This document shows positions 8,660 through 15,401 of a stretch of 34,441 nucleotides of DNA, in pieces. The position numbers and the translations under genes were made by a program. Within the stretch, counting starts at the first letter, position 1. The number at the start of each line of letters is the position of its first letter. A model generated the notes under the pieces. The model made no database searches and was not told the origin of the DNA. It saw only the letters and a list, made by a program, of their open reading frames with translations. This stretch comes from an uncultured Prevotellaceae bacterium (GTDB taxonomy: Bacteria; Bacteroidota; Bacteroidia; Bacteroidales; Bacteroidaceae), in the NCBI GenBank assembly GCA_900316505.1, contig ONDH01000043.1:1-34441 (forward strand), written 5' to 3'.

Positions 8660-9268
8660 TTATTTTACTTTCACTTCCACAGTTCCATTGCGTTTCTTCG
8701 CTGTCAGTTTCACGTCACGCAATGTGTTTTTCTTGTGGTCGAAAATGAGTTCACTGTCGAATGCCTGACCGCCAATGCGAGTCTCGAAATGGACATGCTC
8801 GGTCGTGGCGTTGCCCGTCTTTCCCTCCAGTGCCACCACGTCGCCAGCCTTCACTTTCTCTCCCTTCTTGGCAATGTTCTTCGAGTTGTGGGCATAGCGT
8901 GTTTCCAGTCCGCTGGGGTGACTGACAAAAACCACGTTGCCGTAGCCGCTCATTACGCCGGCGAATGTGACTGTGCCATCGAATGCTGCCTTCACCTTGT
9001 CCTTCGCCTTGGTCTTGATGTCCGTGCCCTTATGGTTGGGGCGCTTGCCACCAAAGGGACTGATGACCTTTGCGCCCTCCAACGGGTAGTGCCAGTCTTT
9101 CCCCTTGAGTTTCTTGAAGTTGATGGTCACCTCATCCGTCTTGGCAAACGGATCTTCCGTTGTCAGCACCGTATTGCCGTCCTTCGTTCCCTTGCGCGAC
9201 GAGAAGCAGCCAACCAGCAGCAATGTCGCTGCCGTTAGTGCCATGAGCGTAAAAAGTCTTGTTTTCAT
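8660..9268 (-). CDS. M23 (LytM-type) metallopeptidase lipoprotein
   Basis: A 202-residue envelope lipoprotein. Residues 1-20 are a signal peptide ending in the lipobox LLVGC, with the lipidated Cys at 21. The M23 domain (about 60-175) has the zinc ligands in NHKGTDI (H79, D83) and HVHFE (H160), with H127 in RYAHNS and H158 as the other active-site histidines. The catalytic set appears complete, so it may cut peptidoglycan cross-bridges rather than act only as an activator. A basic C-terminal tail follows. It is the first gene of an operon with the COG0523 GTPase. As M23 enzymes need zinc, co-expression with a metal GTPase makes sense, but that link is inference. Confidence 0.9.
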   Translation of the reverse strand: MKTRLFTLMALTAATLLLVGCFSSRKGTKDGNTVLTTEDPFAKTDEVTINFKKLKGKDWHYPLEGAKVISPFGGKRPNHKGTDIKTKAKDKVKAAFDGTVTFAGVMSGYGNVVFVSHPSGLETRYAHNSKNIAKKGEKVKAGDVVALEGKTGNATTEHVHFETRIGGQAFDSELIFDHKKNTLRDVKLTAKKRNGTVEVKVK

Positions 9269-9291
9269 TCGTCATGAATCCTTTCCGCCTG

Positions 9292-9299
9292 CAAAGTTA
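9292..9299 (-). promoter_or_regulatory. -7 box of the M23-GTPase operon
   Basis: TAACTTTG on the minus strand, 24 bp before the ATG at 9268. It is divergent from the DUF4252 promoter about 33 bp away. Confidence 0.6.
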
Positions 9300-9331
9300 C
9301 GAAAATATTTTCTCATTTGTTGAAAAACTCC

Positions 9332-9339
9332 TAACTTTG
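9332..9339 (+). promoter_or_regulatory. -7 box of the DUF4252 gene
   Basis: TAACTTTG, 37 bp upstream of the ATG at 9377, in the short divergent region shared with the M23 operon. Confidence 0.6.
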
Positions 9340-9376
9340 CGCCCAATTTATAGGTACAATCTAAAAAACAAATGAA

Positions 9377-9823
9377 ATGAACAGATTGATTATGACAATG
9401 GCTGTGCTCTTCGCCGCACTGACGATGAGTGCACAGGACGATGTATTTGAGAAGTACAGCGCCATGGGTGACATGAACACCACGTATGTGACGAAGAACA
9501 TGCTTGAGCGTGTGCCGCTCGACCAGTTCGACGTGCCAGGTCTTGCTCAGATGGTGGAGCGTATTGAGAACATGAAGATTCTTGTCTCACGCGGCGATAA
9601 GGCTGGCAAGAAGTTGGGCACAAAGTTGCCCGCACAGCTTTCTGGCAAAGGATTCAAGACCGTGCTTTCCACCAAAGATGACGGTCGCGATGTCACAGTG
9701 ATGCAGTCAAAGAAAGACCCCTCCCGTGTGGTGATGGTGGTTTATAAGAAGCCACAAGCCATTGCGGTCAGCTTGAAGGGAGACTTCAGCGACTTGGAAG
9801 AAACTTTGGAAAATCTGAAATAA
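9377..9823 (+). CDS. DUF4252 exported protein
   Basis: A 148-residue exported protein with signal peptide MNRLIMTMAVLFAALTMSAQ. The rest matches the DUF4252 pattern: a FEKYSAMGDMNTTYVTKNML opening, a predicted helix (ENMKILVSRG), then GFKTVLSTKDDGRDVTVMQS and VMVVYKKPQAIAVSLKGDF near the end. Members are small Bacteroidetes envelope proteins of unknown function, often beside sigma/anti-sigma genes; none is seen here. There is no lipobox, so it is probably periplasmic. Convergent with the next gene, with only 24 bp between stops and no clear terminator. Confidence 0.8.
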   Translation: MNRLIMTMAVLFAALTMSAQDDVFEKYSAMGDMNTTYVTKNMLERVPLDQFDVPGLAQMVERIENMKILVSRGDKAGKKLGTKLPAQLSGKGFKTVLSTKDDGRDVTVMQSKKDPSRVVMVVYKKPQAIAVSLKGDFSDLEETLENLK

Positions 9824-9847
9824 GGTATTTAACTTCCAAAACTGATA

Positions 9848-10900
9848 TTAGAAGTAATACTTCACGCCACCAGACAGCTTGATGAGGATGTCAAAAGGTT
9901 CGTCGTACTTGATACCCTCAAACTTATCGTCAGTGACAGTGGTTATCAATTCGAGACCTGCTGACATCTTCTGACTGAAGCGGTAGTCGAACATCAAGCC
10001 GAGACGTCCGGCAATGCCGACGTGCGTGCCAGTGTCTGTAAGTCCTTCAAAACTTTTTTGGGATGTTTTGCCATCCACAATGTAGTGATGCTCTTCATTC
10101 TGTGGAAGATTATCCAGCGTGTCAGCATCCTTCAGGCTTTTGTTGCCAGACATCATCATGCCCACACCCATAATGACATGAACGTGGAGGGGATAGAATT
10201 TATTGGTCAGAGCCACACCCGTCACGTCAAACATGGCATCAGCGTATAGTTCCATTGCAGCAAAGCGGAAGAATCCATTGCCATTATAGAGATTGACTCC
10301 CTCGGCATTCTTCATTGTCTTCCAACCATCTTCAACTATCTCACGGTCCATGCGGTTCTTGACATTATGTATGCCTAATCCTGCGCGTACGCCAAACTTT
10401 CTGTCAAAATATCTACCGCCAAACACTTCCAGCCCCAGTCCCATAGCATCGCCGAAATAGCGGAAGGGTGGGTGGTCGGTGATGTTATCGCCCACACAAA
10501 GGTTGGCAGAGAGGTTGCCACCCACGAACCACTTGCGTGGCCATGTGTGCAGCTTGATTTGGTTCTTCACCCATCGGAGCGAGTCGGTGGCAGTTCTGCC
10601 GATTTTTCCTTGCCGCTTCTCTTGCGCCTTCTCCTTCATGCGCTGCTGCTCTTCCACAATGCGCATGAAATCCTCCGTCGGCATGGTGCTGACACCCGTT
10701 CTGTTTCTTGCCTCCTTGCCGGCTTTCTTTCTTGCCTCTTCCACTCTCTTAGCAGCCTCTTCGGCATTCTTTCTTGCCTCCTCAGCCCTTTGTTCTGCTT
10801 TTCGTGCCTCTTCGGCAGCTTTCTGCACGGCTTCCAGGTCTTGTGCCTGGAGTGGCGTCAGGACAGTTGCCAAAAGTGCGAGTATAATTATCTTTTTCAT
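9848..10900 (-). CDS. Outer-membrane beta-barrel protein with N-terminal coiled coil
   Basis: A 350-residue exported protein. The signal peptide ends in LTPLQAQ. Residues about 22-70 are an Ala/Glu/Lys/Arg heptad-type coiled coil (repeats of EEARK and AEEAAK). From about 118 (WPRKWFVGGNLSANLCVGD) the sequence alternates in barrel fashion and ends in LSGGVKYYF, with the terminal aromatic that BamA-type machines recognise. The coiled coil could bind peptidoglycan or another envelope protein in the periplasm. No porin or OmpA domain is recognised. It has its own promoter and a 70-base leader. Confidence 0.7.
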   Translation of the reverse strand: MKKIIILALLATVLTPLQAQDLEAVQKAAEEARKAEQRAEEARKNAEEAAKRVEEARKKAGKEARNRTGVSTMPTEDFMRIVEEQQRMKEKAQEKRQGKIGRTATDSLRWVKNQIKLHTWPRKWFVGGNLSANLCVGDNITDHPPFRYFGDAMGLGLEVFGGRYFDRKFGVRAGLGIHNVKNRMDREIVEDGWKTMKNAEGVNLYNGNGFFRFAAMELYADAMFDVTGVALTNKFYPLHVHVIMGVGMMMSGNKSLKDADTLDNLPQNEEHHYIVDGKTSQKSFEGLTDTGTHVGIAGRLGLMFDYRFSQKMSAGLELITTVTDDKFEGIKYDEPFDILIKLSGGVKYYF

Positions 10901-10969
10901 CTGGTTAGATAATGTTTAGTTTATTGTTTTTCTTTGTTTGCTTGTTTTGTTTTTCTCTCCAAAGCGATA

Positions 10970-10977
10970 CAAAGGTA
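10970..10977 (-). promoter_or_regulatory. -7 box of the coiled-coil barrel gene
   Basis: TACCTTTG on the minus strand, about 70 bp upstream of the ATG at 10900. It fits TAnnTTTG. Confidence 0.55.
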
Positions 10978-11083
10978 CGCATTTTCTTTAGTTAAAAAAA
11001 CAAAATGGACAAAAAAGGATAAAAAGTTTCTCAATAACATAAAAAAACACGCATTTTTTGTTAATTATTTATTAAAATGTTTG

Positions 11084-11091
11084 TATCTTTG
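11084..11091 (+). promoter_or_regulatory. -7 box of LruC-type lipoprotein gene 1
   Basis: TATCTTTG, with a possible -33 TTTG at 11057-11060. The leader to the start at 11280 is about 185 bases, long for this window. Confidence 0.5.
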
Positions 11092-11279
11092 CATCGAAAT
11101 CGTATAAATGCATCGAAAAACAGATGAGATGAAAGCGGCAGGATGTAATAATAGGTGATTTCCGAGTCGCAGAAATACGAAATCCAAGTAATGTGCGTCC
11201 AAGTAAGTATGGTGACATACAGCACAAAATCAGTTGAGTACTAATCAAATTTGAATTTTATTAATAACAATATATAATA

Positions 11280-13037
11280 ATGAATGTTATGAACATTAAG
11301 CATTATCTTTCAGCAATGGCCGCCCTTGCAATGTTGGCAGCTTGTAGTGATTATGACCCAGGCATGTCCGAAAATGCTATCAATCTTAACGAAGCAGAGG
11401 AACAACTCATTAATGAGTACACTGCCAACTTCGTTCAACGTTACGGCGAAATAGACCCTAACCATACTTGGGGCTTCGGCGAAATCGGTAGTGAGGATGA
11501 GATGGGGACACGTCATGTGGACACTCAGCGTAATCAATGGACAACTCTAATCACAGAAAATGGCGAAATAAAAGCAGTGAGCAAGCCAAATTCATGGAAT
11601 GAGAATTATGAGGGTTATTTTGATAACACGGATGAAAGTAAAATAGGATGGAAAGTTCCAGGTTTTCCTTCCGATGTAGATGGTTATTATTATACCGATG
11701 AGGGTGTATTTCATTCTGAATCAGAAATGACAGCAAGGAGACAGCAAGGAGAAGTTCATCCCATTGGTGACGTAACAGATGAGGAAATCCAATATGTATC
11801 CGAGTGGTTCCGTACTAATCAAAATCCACCTTCACAAGTGCCTGAGTTCACAGAATTCTACATCCAAGACATCTCACAAGACTACGACCGCGAAACCTAT
11901 CCTAATGGCAGCGCTATTAATATGAAGTTGAATGTGTACGAGGGTGGTACACGTGACGAGGATGGTTATTTTACGGGTGGTACACTTAACGGCACAGATG
12001 AAGTCTCTTTCGGCATGGACTACTTTGCTGTGCATACTACCGATAATGCAGAAAATGGTGGTTGGGAACACGAGAGTAACTTTAATGCTCAAAAAGCCAA
12101 TCATATTAACGGTACAGTTCCTAATAACCAAACAACTTTCCCCGAACGTACGCTGAAATATTGGCTTACCAACGGTGGTTATACCGATAGTTTTATGTAT
12201 TATAATTCTAACCAATCCCAGAAATACGAAAACTACGTACTCGTTCACCTTTCATTCGACGGTCCACGCACAGGCAGGCACTATGAGGGATATTACCTTG
12301 CATTTGACTACCAATATCAGAAGATTCATAGTCAAAGTACTGATGGTGACGGGAACACTGTTTACAAATATTCACAGCGTAAGCCTGATGGTTACTATAG
12401 CAACTGGATTGTGAAGCTCTCTCCAGCAGATCCTCAATGGTCAGACCACGATTGGCATCGCATCATGTGCGAAGACTTGGGCAACACTTACGACTTCGAC
12501 TTCAACGACCTTGTTTACGATGTTTACTACACAGGCGAATCAGGTAACTACACTGCCCACATCAAAGTACAGGCTGCAGGTGGCACGTTGCCTATCTATT
12601 TGGGCAGCGATACCCGTGAGGTACACCAATTGTTTGGTCAGCAGCCACAGGCCAATGGGAATTATCTTCCAGTTAACGTAGGTACTAGTTCGACTAAAAC
12701 CCCTGTTGAATTCACGATTGAAAATCTTCCCAATACCAACCCTGACAACATAGCCATTTATGTTAAAAACAAAAATGCAACTACAACGGCACAAGATGGA
12801 AACAGAATTACATTACTTCCACCGGTTGGCCAAAGTGTGAGCTTGGCTCCTCAGAAGATTTGTATCCCTAACAATACGACTAAGTGGACTAAGGAAAGCC
12901 AGCAGATTGAATGGGCTTATTTGAATTTCGATCAATGGGTACAAGTTCAGAATGGCGAATATGGTTTCGAAGGAGCCAAACCTTGGAACAAGAAGGTAGA
13001 GGGTGAAAATAATATAGACGAGACCAAACTTTTTTAA
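11280..13037 (+). CDS. LruC-type surface lipoprotein 1
   Basis: A 585-residue lipoprotein. The lipobox LAAC puts the lipidated Cys at residue 22. It is followed by SDYD, an acidic start like the Bacteroidetes lipoprotein export signal, so surface exposure is likely. Residues 240-345 share a pattern with paralogue 2 (GGWEHESNFN, then YYLAFDY). CEDLG (397-401) and the calcium-loop-like DFDFND (405-410) begin the LruC/DUF4842-type core, with HIKVQAAGGTLPIYLG and EVHQLFG as further hallmarks. The C-terminus ends soon after the core. Function of LruC domains in Bacteroidetes is unknown; adhesion or fibre subunit roles are conceivable. Met4 (11289) is an alternative start. It is followed by a strong terminator. 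Confidence 0.78.
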   Translation: MNVMNIKHYLSAMAALAMLAACSDYDPGMSENAINLNEAEEQLINEYTANFVQRYGEIDPNHTWGFGEIGSEDEMGTRHVDTQRNQWTTLITENGEIKAVSKPNSWNENYEGYFDNTDESKIGWKVPGFPSDVDGYYYTDEGVFHSESEMTARRQQGEVHPIGDVTDEEIQYVSEWFRTNQNPPSQVPEFTEFYIQDISQDYDRETYPNGSAINMKLNVYEGGTRDEDGYFTGGTLNGTDEVSFGMDYFAVHTTDNAENGGWEHESNFNAQKANHINGTVPNNQTTFPERTLKYWLTNGGYTDSFMYYNSNQSQKYENYVLVHLSFDGPRTGRHYEGYYLAFDYQYQKIHSQSTDGDGNTVYKYSQRKPDGYYSNWIVKLSPADPQWSDHDWHRIMCEDLGNTYDFDFNDLVYDVYYTGESGNYTAHIKVQAAGGTLPIYLGSDTREVHQLFGQQPQANGNYLPVNVGTSSTKTPVEFTIENLPNTNPDNIAIYVKNKNATTTAQDGNRITLLPPVGQSVSLAPQKICIPNNTTKWTKESQQIEWAYLNFDQWVQVQNGEYGFEGAKPWNKKVEGENNIDETKLF

Positions 13038-13067
13038 GCCAATGATTTAACATCATATACAAACGCT

Positions 13068-13103
13068 AAAAGCGGACCCGACATCACATCGGGTCCGCTT
13101 TTT
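13068..13103. terminator. Strong hairpin terminator
   Basis: AAAAGCGGACCCGA (13068-13081) pairs perfectly with TCGGGTCCGCTTTT (13089-13102) around a 7-base loop and runs into five T residues. It ends LruC-type gene 1 and, being symmetric, may also end the convergent HU-related gene. Confidence 0.88.
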
Positions 13104-13116
13104 GTGTTCGCGTTGG

Positions 13117-13533
13117 CTACTCCTTCACATCCAGGTCTTCACTGGCAGAGGTGATGCTGAGTTCATCGAGCATGTCCTTGAATGCCTTGCCGGGGTAGAA
13201 CTGGATTTTCTTCACCTTGATGGTCTTGATGGCTTCGTCGCCGTCGAGGTCATCCAGCACCTTCACGGTCTTGGAGTTGAAGGTGGGCTTGAAAGAGCCG
13301 AAGTCGCCCATCTTGACACCGTGACCGATGGCCATGTAGTGGACGAGGCGGTTGACGAGTGCGTCAATGACCGCCTTCGTCTGTGACGGATTGACGCTGC
13401 AGGAGTTGGCACACTCTGCCACAAGCTGCGAAGTGGTCACAGCGGGGTAGGTGAGCTGACGGAGTTTGTACACTTGTGGCTTCTCTTCACGGAAGTTGAG
13501 TGTCATCTTTGTTTTACGATACTGAAGTCCCAT
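13117..13533 (-). CDS. HU-related DNA-binding protein (TIGR01201 type)
   Basis: A 138-residue protein of the Bacteroidetes HU-related family, longer than canonical HU by N- and C-terminal extensions. The central part (VNPSQTKAVIDALVNRLVHYMAIGHGVKMGDFGSFKPTF) is the HU dimerisation helices and beta start. VKKIQFYPGKAFKDML replaces the usual arm end. The C-terminus is acidic (SEDLDVKE), unlike DNA-wrapping HU, so binding may differ. Family members often sit with P5-like or amidase genes and small smalltalk peptides, as here. No clear -7 box precedes it: only a degenerate TAACTTTC near 13552, at the edge of repeat A. It may be read through from upstream genes. Confidence 0.85.
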   Translation of the reverse strand: MGLQYRKTKMTLNFREEKPQVYKLRQLTYPAVTTSQLVAECANSCSVNPSQTKAVIDALVNRLVHYMAIGHGVKMGDFGSFKPTFNSKTVKVLDDLDGDEAIKTIKVKKIQFYPGKAFKDMLDELSITSASEDLDVKE

Positions 13534-13553
13534 AATTACAATTGGTTTTAGAA

Positions 13554-13632
13554 AGTTAGGAATTAGGAGTTAGGAGTTGCCATGCGGGGTGTAAGCATCT
13601 CGTTAGCCTAACTGTCAATTGTCAATTCTCAA
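13554..13632 (+). repeat. Repeat A, copy 1
   Basis: About 79 bp. It starts with an AGTTAGGAATTAGGAGTTAG run, then GCCATGCGGGGTGTAAGC and a TAACTGTCAATTGTCAATT tail. The core GGTGT-AA-GCATC folds as a small hairpin. Copies also lie at 15319, 21579 (inverted) and 22373. It abuts repeat B copy 1 directly. Confidence 0.75.
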
Positions 13633-13989
13633 TTAACGTCAGTTCGGTATAAAAGAAAATGCTTTATTGCGGCAAGCCGCCGAAAGAAAAATATAAAAAA
13701 ACAGGTGAAAATATAAAAAAACATGACTCGACTTTCGCAAGTATGCGAAAACGGTGATATTCAGTCGCCTACGGCGAGAAATCATTCAAATCGGTACAAA
13801 TCAAACAAATATATTTTGAAAGATTTGAAAAGATTTGTGAGATTTCTGTCACATAGTGACACTCATTATTAGATGTTTAGTACATGCGAAACTTGAAAAA
13901 CATGATCTTTTTTATCTATTTTTATTTGTTTTTATCTATTTTTCTTTCGGCGCCAACGGCGCAACTTCTTATACCGAACTCACGTTCAA
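13633..13989 (+). repeat. Repeat B, copy 1, with internal insertion
   Basis: The terminal inverted repeats are TTAACGTCAGTTCGGTATAA (left) and TTATACCGAACTCACGTT (right). Sub-terminal hairpins are GCGGC-AA-GCCGC (left) and GCGCC-AAC-GGCGC (right). Unlike copies 2 and 3 it carries about 170 extra bases between two copies of AAAAACATGA. The extra part has hairpins near 13733-13750 and 13766-13778, then AAATC-spaced repeats. This fills the 452-bp gap between the HU-related gene and the next gene. Confidence 0.75.
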
Positions 13990-14396
13990 TTATGCATTAA
14001 ACTAACTTCCAGCGTGATGGGTTCGCCCATTGCGTAAGCCTCATACACGTGTTGTGTGAAGGCATCGAAAGCCTCTTGCTGGCGAGTGAGTTCCTGTTCC
14101 TCGGGGGGCAGGGTAGGGTCAGCGTGACCAAGCAGAATCACGCCGACCTGCCACTGACGGTTGGCATCCCAGCCGAACATCATGACAGCTTTGCCTCGCT
14201 GACGGCACACCTTCAAGGTCATCGGTGAGAGAACAGAGGCAAAGCATTTACACCGATATGTGCCCGCGGACAATTGATTGTTTGAACGCAGGCTGCTTCC
14301 TTGTTCGTGGGCATGACAGAAGGGTGTGCCGTTCACCATGAGCTGGCTGTGGATGCCTTGTGAAGATTGATGATAACGGATAAGTTGGATGTTCAT
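13986..14396 (-). CDS. Small protein of unknown function, possibly DUF5675-like
   Basis: A 136-residue protein that I do not recognise with certainty. The start at 14396 (MNIQLIRYHQSSQGIHSQLM) is chosen because the longer frame runs into repeat B. The layout (early LIRYHQ strand, VNGTPFCHAHEQ, later GVILLGHADPTLPP) is loosely like DUF5675 proteins, which occur beside phage-like lysis genes. The stop codon falls at the end of repeat B copy 1. Repeat B copy 2 lies 44 bp upstream in the opposite orientation, so the gene is bracketed by an inverted pair. No promoter box is seen close by; transcription from 15189-15196 through the repeat is likely. Confidence 0.55.
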   Translation of the reverse strand: MNIQLIRYHQSSQGIHSQLMVNGTPFCHAHEQGSSLRSNNQLSAGTYRCKCFASVLSPMTLKVCRQRGKAVMMFGWDANRQWQVGVILLGHADPTLPPEEQELTRQQEAFDAFTQHVYEAYAMGEPITLEVSLMHN

Positions 14397-14439
14397 TATT
14401 AATATTCGTACTTCGTAGAGTCTTGGAAAGAATATTTTA

Positions 14440-14655
14440 TTTAACGTGAATGCGGTATAGGAGGTTGCGCCGTTGGCGCCGAAGAAAAAATATGAAAATA
14501 CAAATAAAAAAAGATAAAAAAAGATCATGTTTTTTTATATTTTCACCTGTTTTTTTTATTTTTCTTTTTAATGCAGTTCTTGGGAGCTTTGCCCCAAGCA
14601 CCTTCGGCGGTTTGCCGCAATAAAGCGACTATCTTTTATGCCGAACTTACGTTAA
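14440..14655 (-). repeat. Repeat B, copy 2 (inverted)
   Basis: About 216 bp in the opposite orientation to copies 1 and 3. Ends are TTAACGTGAATGCGGTATAG and ATGCCGAACTTACGTTAA. The junction AAAAAACATGATC is intact, showing the uninterrupted form of the place where copy 1 carries extra DNA. One arm has an extra GGGAGCTTTGCCCC-type hairpin near 14582. It fills most of the 287-bp gap between two genes. Confidence 0.75.
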
Positions 14656-14683
14656 TCAGAGCTTATTCAGTGGTTTTATCTGT

Positions 14684-15091
14684 TCAGCAGGCGAGCAGAT
14701 ATGCCCGTTTCACCAGTCCCACGTCGATGTCGGTCATGCGGCTTTCCACGAATGCCATGGCACAGACGATGGCGACGAGTGCCGCCTCGTTGTCCCAATC
14801 GAGCAGTTCGAACGGGCGGATGCCGCTGCGTTCGCTCACGGTGTTGATGTACGTGAGGGTGTTGTTGCCGTCCTCAGGCGGTGCCCAGCGGTAGATGATG
14901 TCCTTGAGCGTGTGGAGGTGATGCAGTTTGATGTACGTGTGCAGGATGCGGAAGGCGGCGCGGAGTCCGAAGAGATCGCTTTGGAACTGTACGAACTCAC
15001 GGTCGCGTTGCTGTTTCAGTTGTCCCAGCCATCGGGTGCGGTCACTCCTCCGGATGTTCAGTGGGTTGTGATTGCGTTGTCCTCGTGTCAT
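14684..15091 (-). CDS. P5-like structural/lysozyme-fold protein
   Basis: A 135-residue protein starting MTRGQRNHNPLNIR. The RGxRNxNPxNIR opening and FVQFQSDLFGLRAAFRIL are hallmarks of Bacteroidetes proteins labelled structural protein P5, which resemble small lysozyme or transglycosylase domains in phages. APPEDGNNTLTYINTVSERSG continues the pattern. There is no signal peptide. It overlaps the smalltalk-like gene upstream by about 50 bases in another frame, a sign of translational coupling. Known homologues occur with HU-related genes in chromosomes, not only in prophages, and no other phage genes are present here. Confidence 0.75.
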   Translation of the reverse strand: MTRGQRNHNPLNIRRSDRTRWLGQLKQQRDREFVQFQSDLFGLRAAFRILHTYIKLHHLHTLKDIIYRWAPPEDGNNTLTYINTVSERSGIRPFELLDWDNEAALVAIVCAMAFVESRMTDIDVGLVKRAYLLAC

Positions 15092-15158
15092 AGTAGTTAA
15101 TGATAAATTTAAGGATGGTGATTAAGATTTCGATCAATTTCCAGATGTCTTTGTTCAT
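15042..15158 (-). CDS. Smalltalk-like short peptide
   Basis: A 38-residue frame: MNKDIWKLIEILITILKFII, then NYYDTRTTQSQPTEHPEE. The MxKxxWKxIIxI start with a hydrophobic helix matches the smalltalk peptides that accompany HU-related and amidase/P5 genes in Bacteroidetes. The last 50 bases overlap the P5-like gene in another frame. It lies about 30 bp after a -7 box, so it is the first gene of this group. Translation is inferred from position and pattern only. Confidence 0.6.
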   Translation of the reverse strand: MNKDIWKLIEILITILKFIINYYDTRTTQSQPTEHPEE

Positions 15159-15188
15159 AGTGTCATGTGTGTTTTTGTTAAAGCGATG

Positions 15189-15196
15189 CAAAGGTA
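15189..15196 (-). promoter_or_regulatory. -7 box of the smalltalk/P5/HU-related group
   Basis: TACCTTTG on the minus strand, about 30 bp upstream of the short peptide's ATG at 15158. It is the only good box for four leftward genes. Confidence 0.6.
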
Positions 15197-15302
15197 CAAC
15201 ATCTTGCAGCGCCGGTTGTGCGATGTGATACGTTCATGTACCTTCATGCACAATCATCTCATTATTTTGGGGATACTGATGGCCGATGTCCGAAAAAAAA
15301 CG

Positions 15303-15310
15303 TATATTTG
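15303..15310 (+). promoter_or_regulatory. -7 box of rmuC
   Basis: TATATTTG, 91 bp upstream of the rmuC ATG. Repeat A copy 2 lies between the box and the gene and so would be in the mRNA leader. Confidence 0.55.
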
Positions 15311-15318
15311 CAGGAAAA

Positions 15319-15382
15319 AGTTAGGAATTGCCATCCGGTAAGTGCGCACACCGCGTCAGCCTAACTGTCAACTGTCAACTGA
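15319..15382 (+). repeat. Repeat A, copy 2, in the rmuC leader
   Basis: A short, diverged copy: AGTTAGGAATTGCCATCCGG, then AGTGCGCACACCG and CTAACTGTCAACTGTCAACT. The hairpin core differs from other copies (GTGCGCAC) but is still self-complementary. Confidence 0.65.
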
Positions 15383-15401
15383 CTAAAAATGTCAACTTAA
15401 C

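Larger units (their letters stand above)
10901..11279. other. Divergent intergenic region (379 bp)
   Basis: No gene is supported here. It holds back-to-back promoters for the coiled-coil barrel protein (10970-10977, minus) and the first LruC-type lipoprotein (11084-11091, plus). A leader of about 185 bases precedes the latter, with the direct repeat ATGCATCGAAA near 11107. Confidence 0.5.

Noticed and set aside
13117..15158. HU-related and P5-like genes as a prophage
   Set aside because: No capsid, terminase, tail or integrase genes are present; this module is widespread in Bacteroidetes chromosomes.
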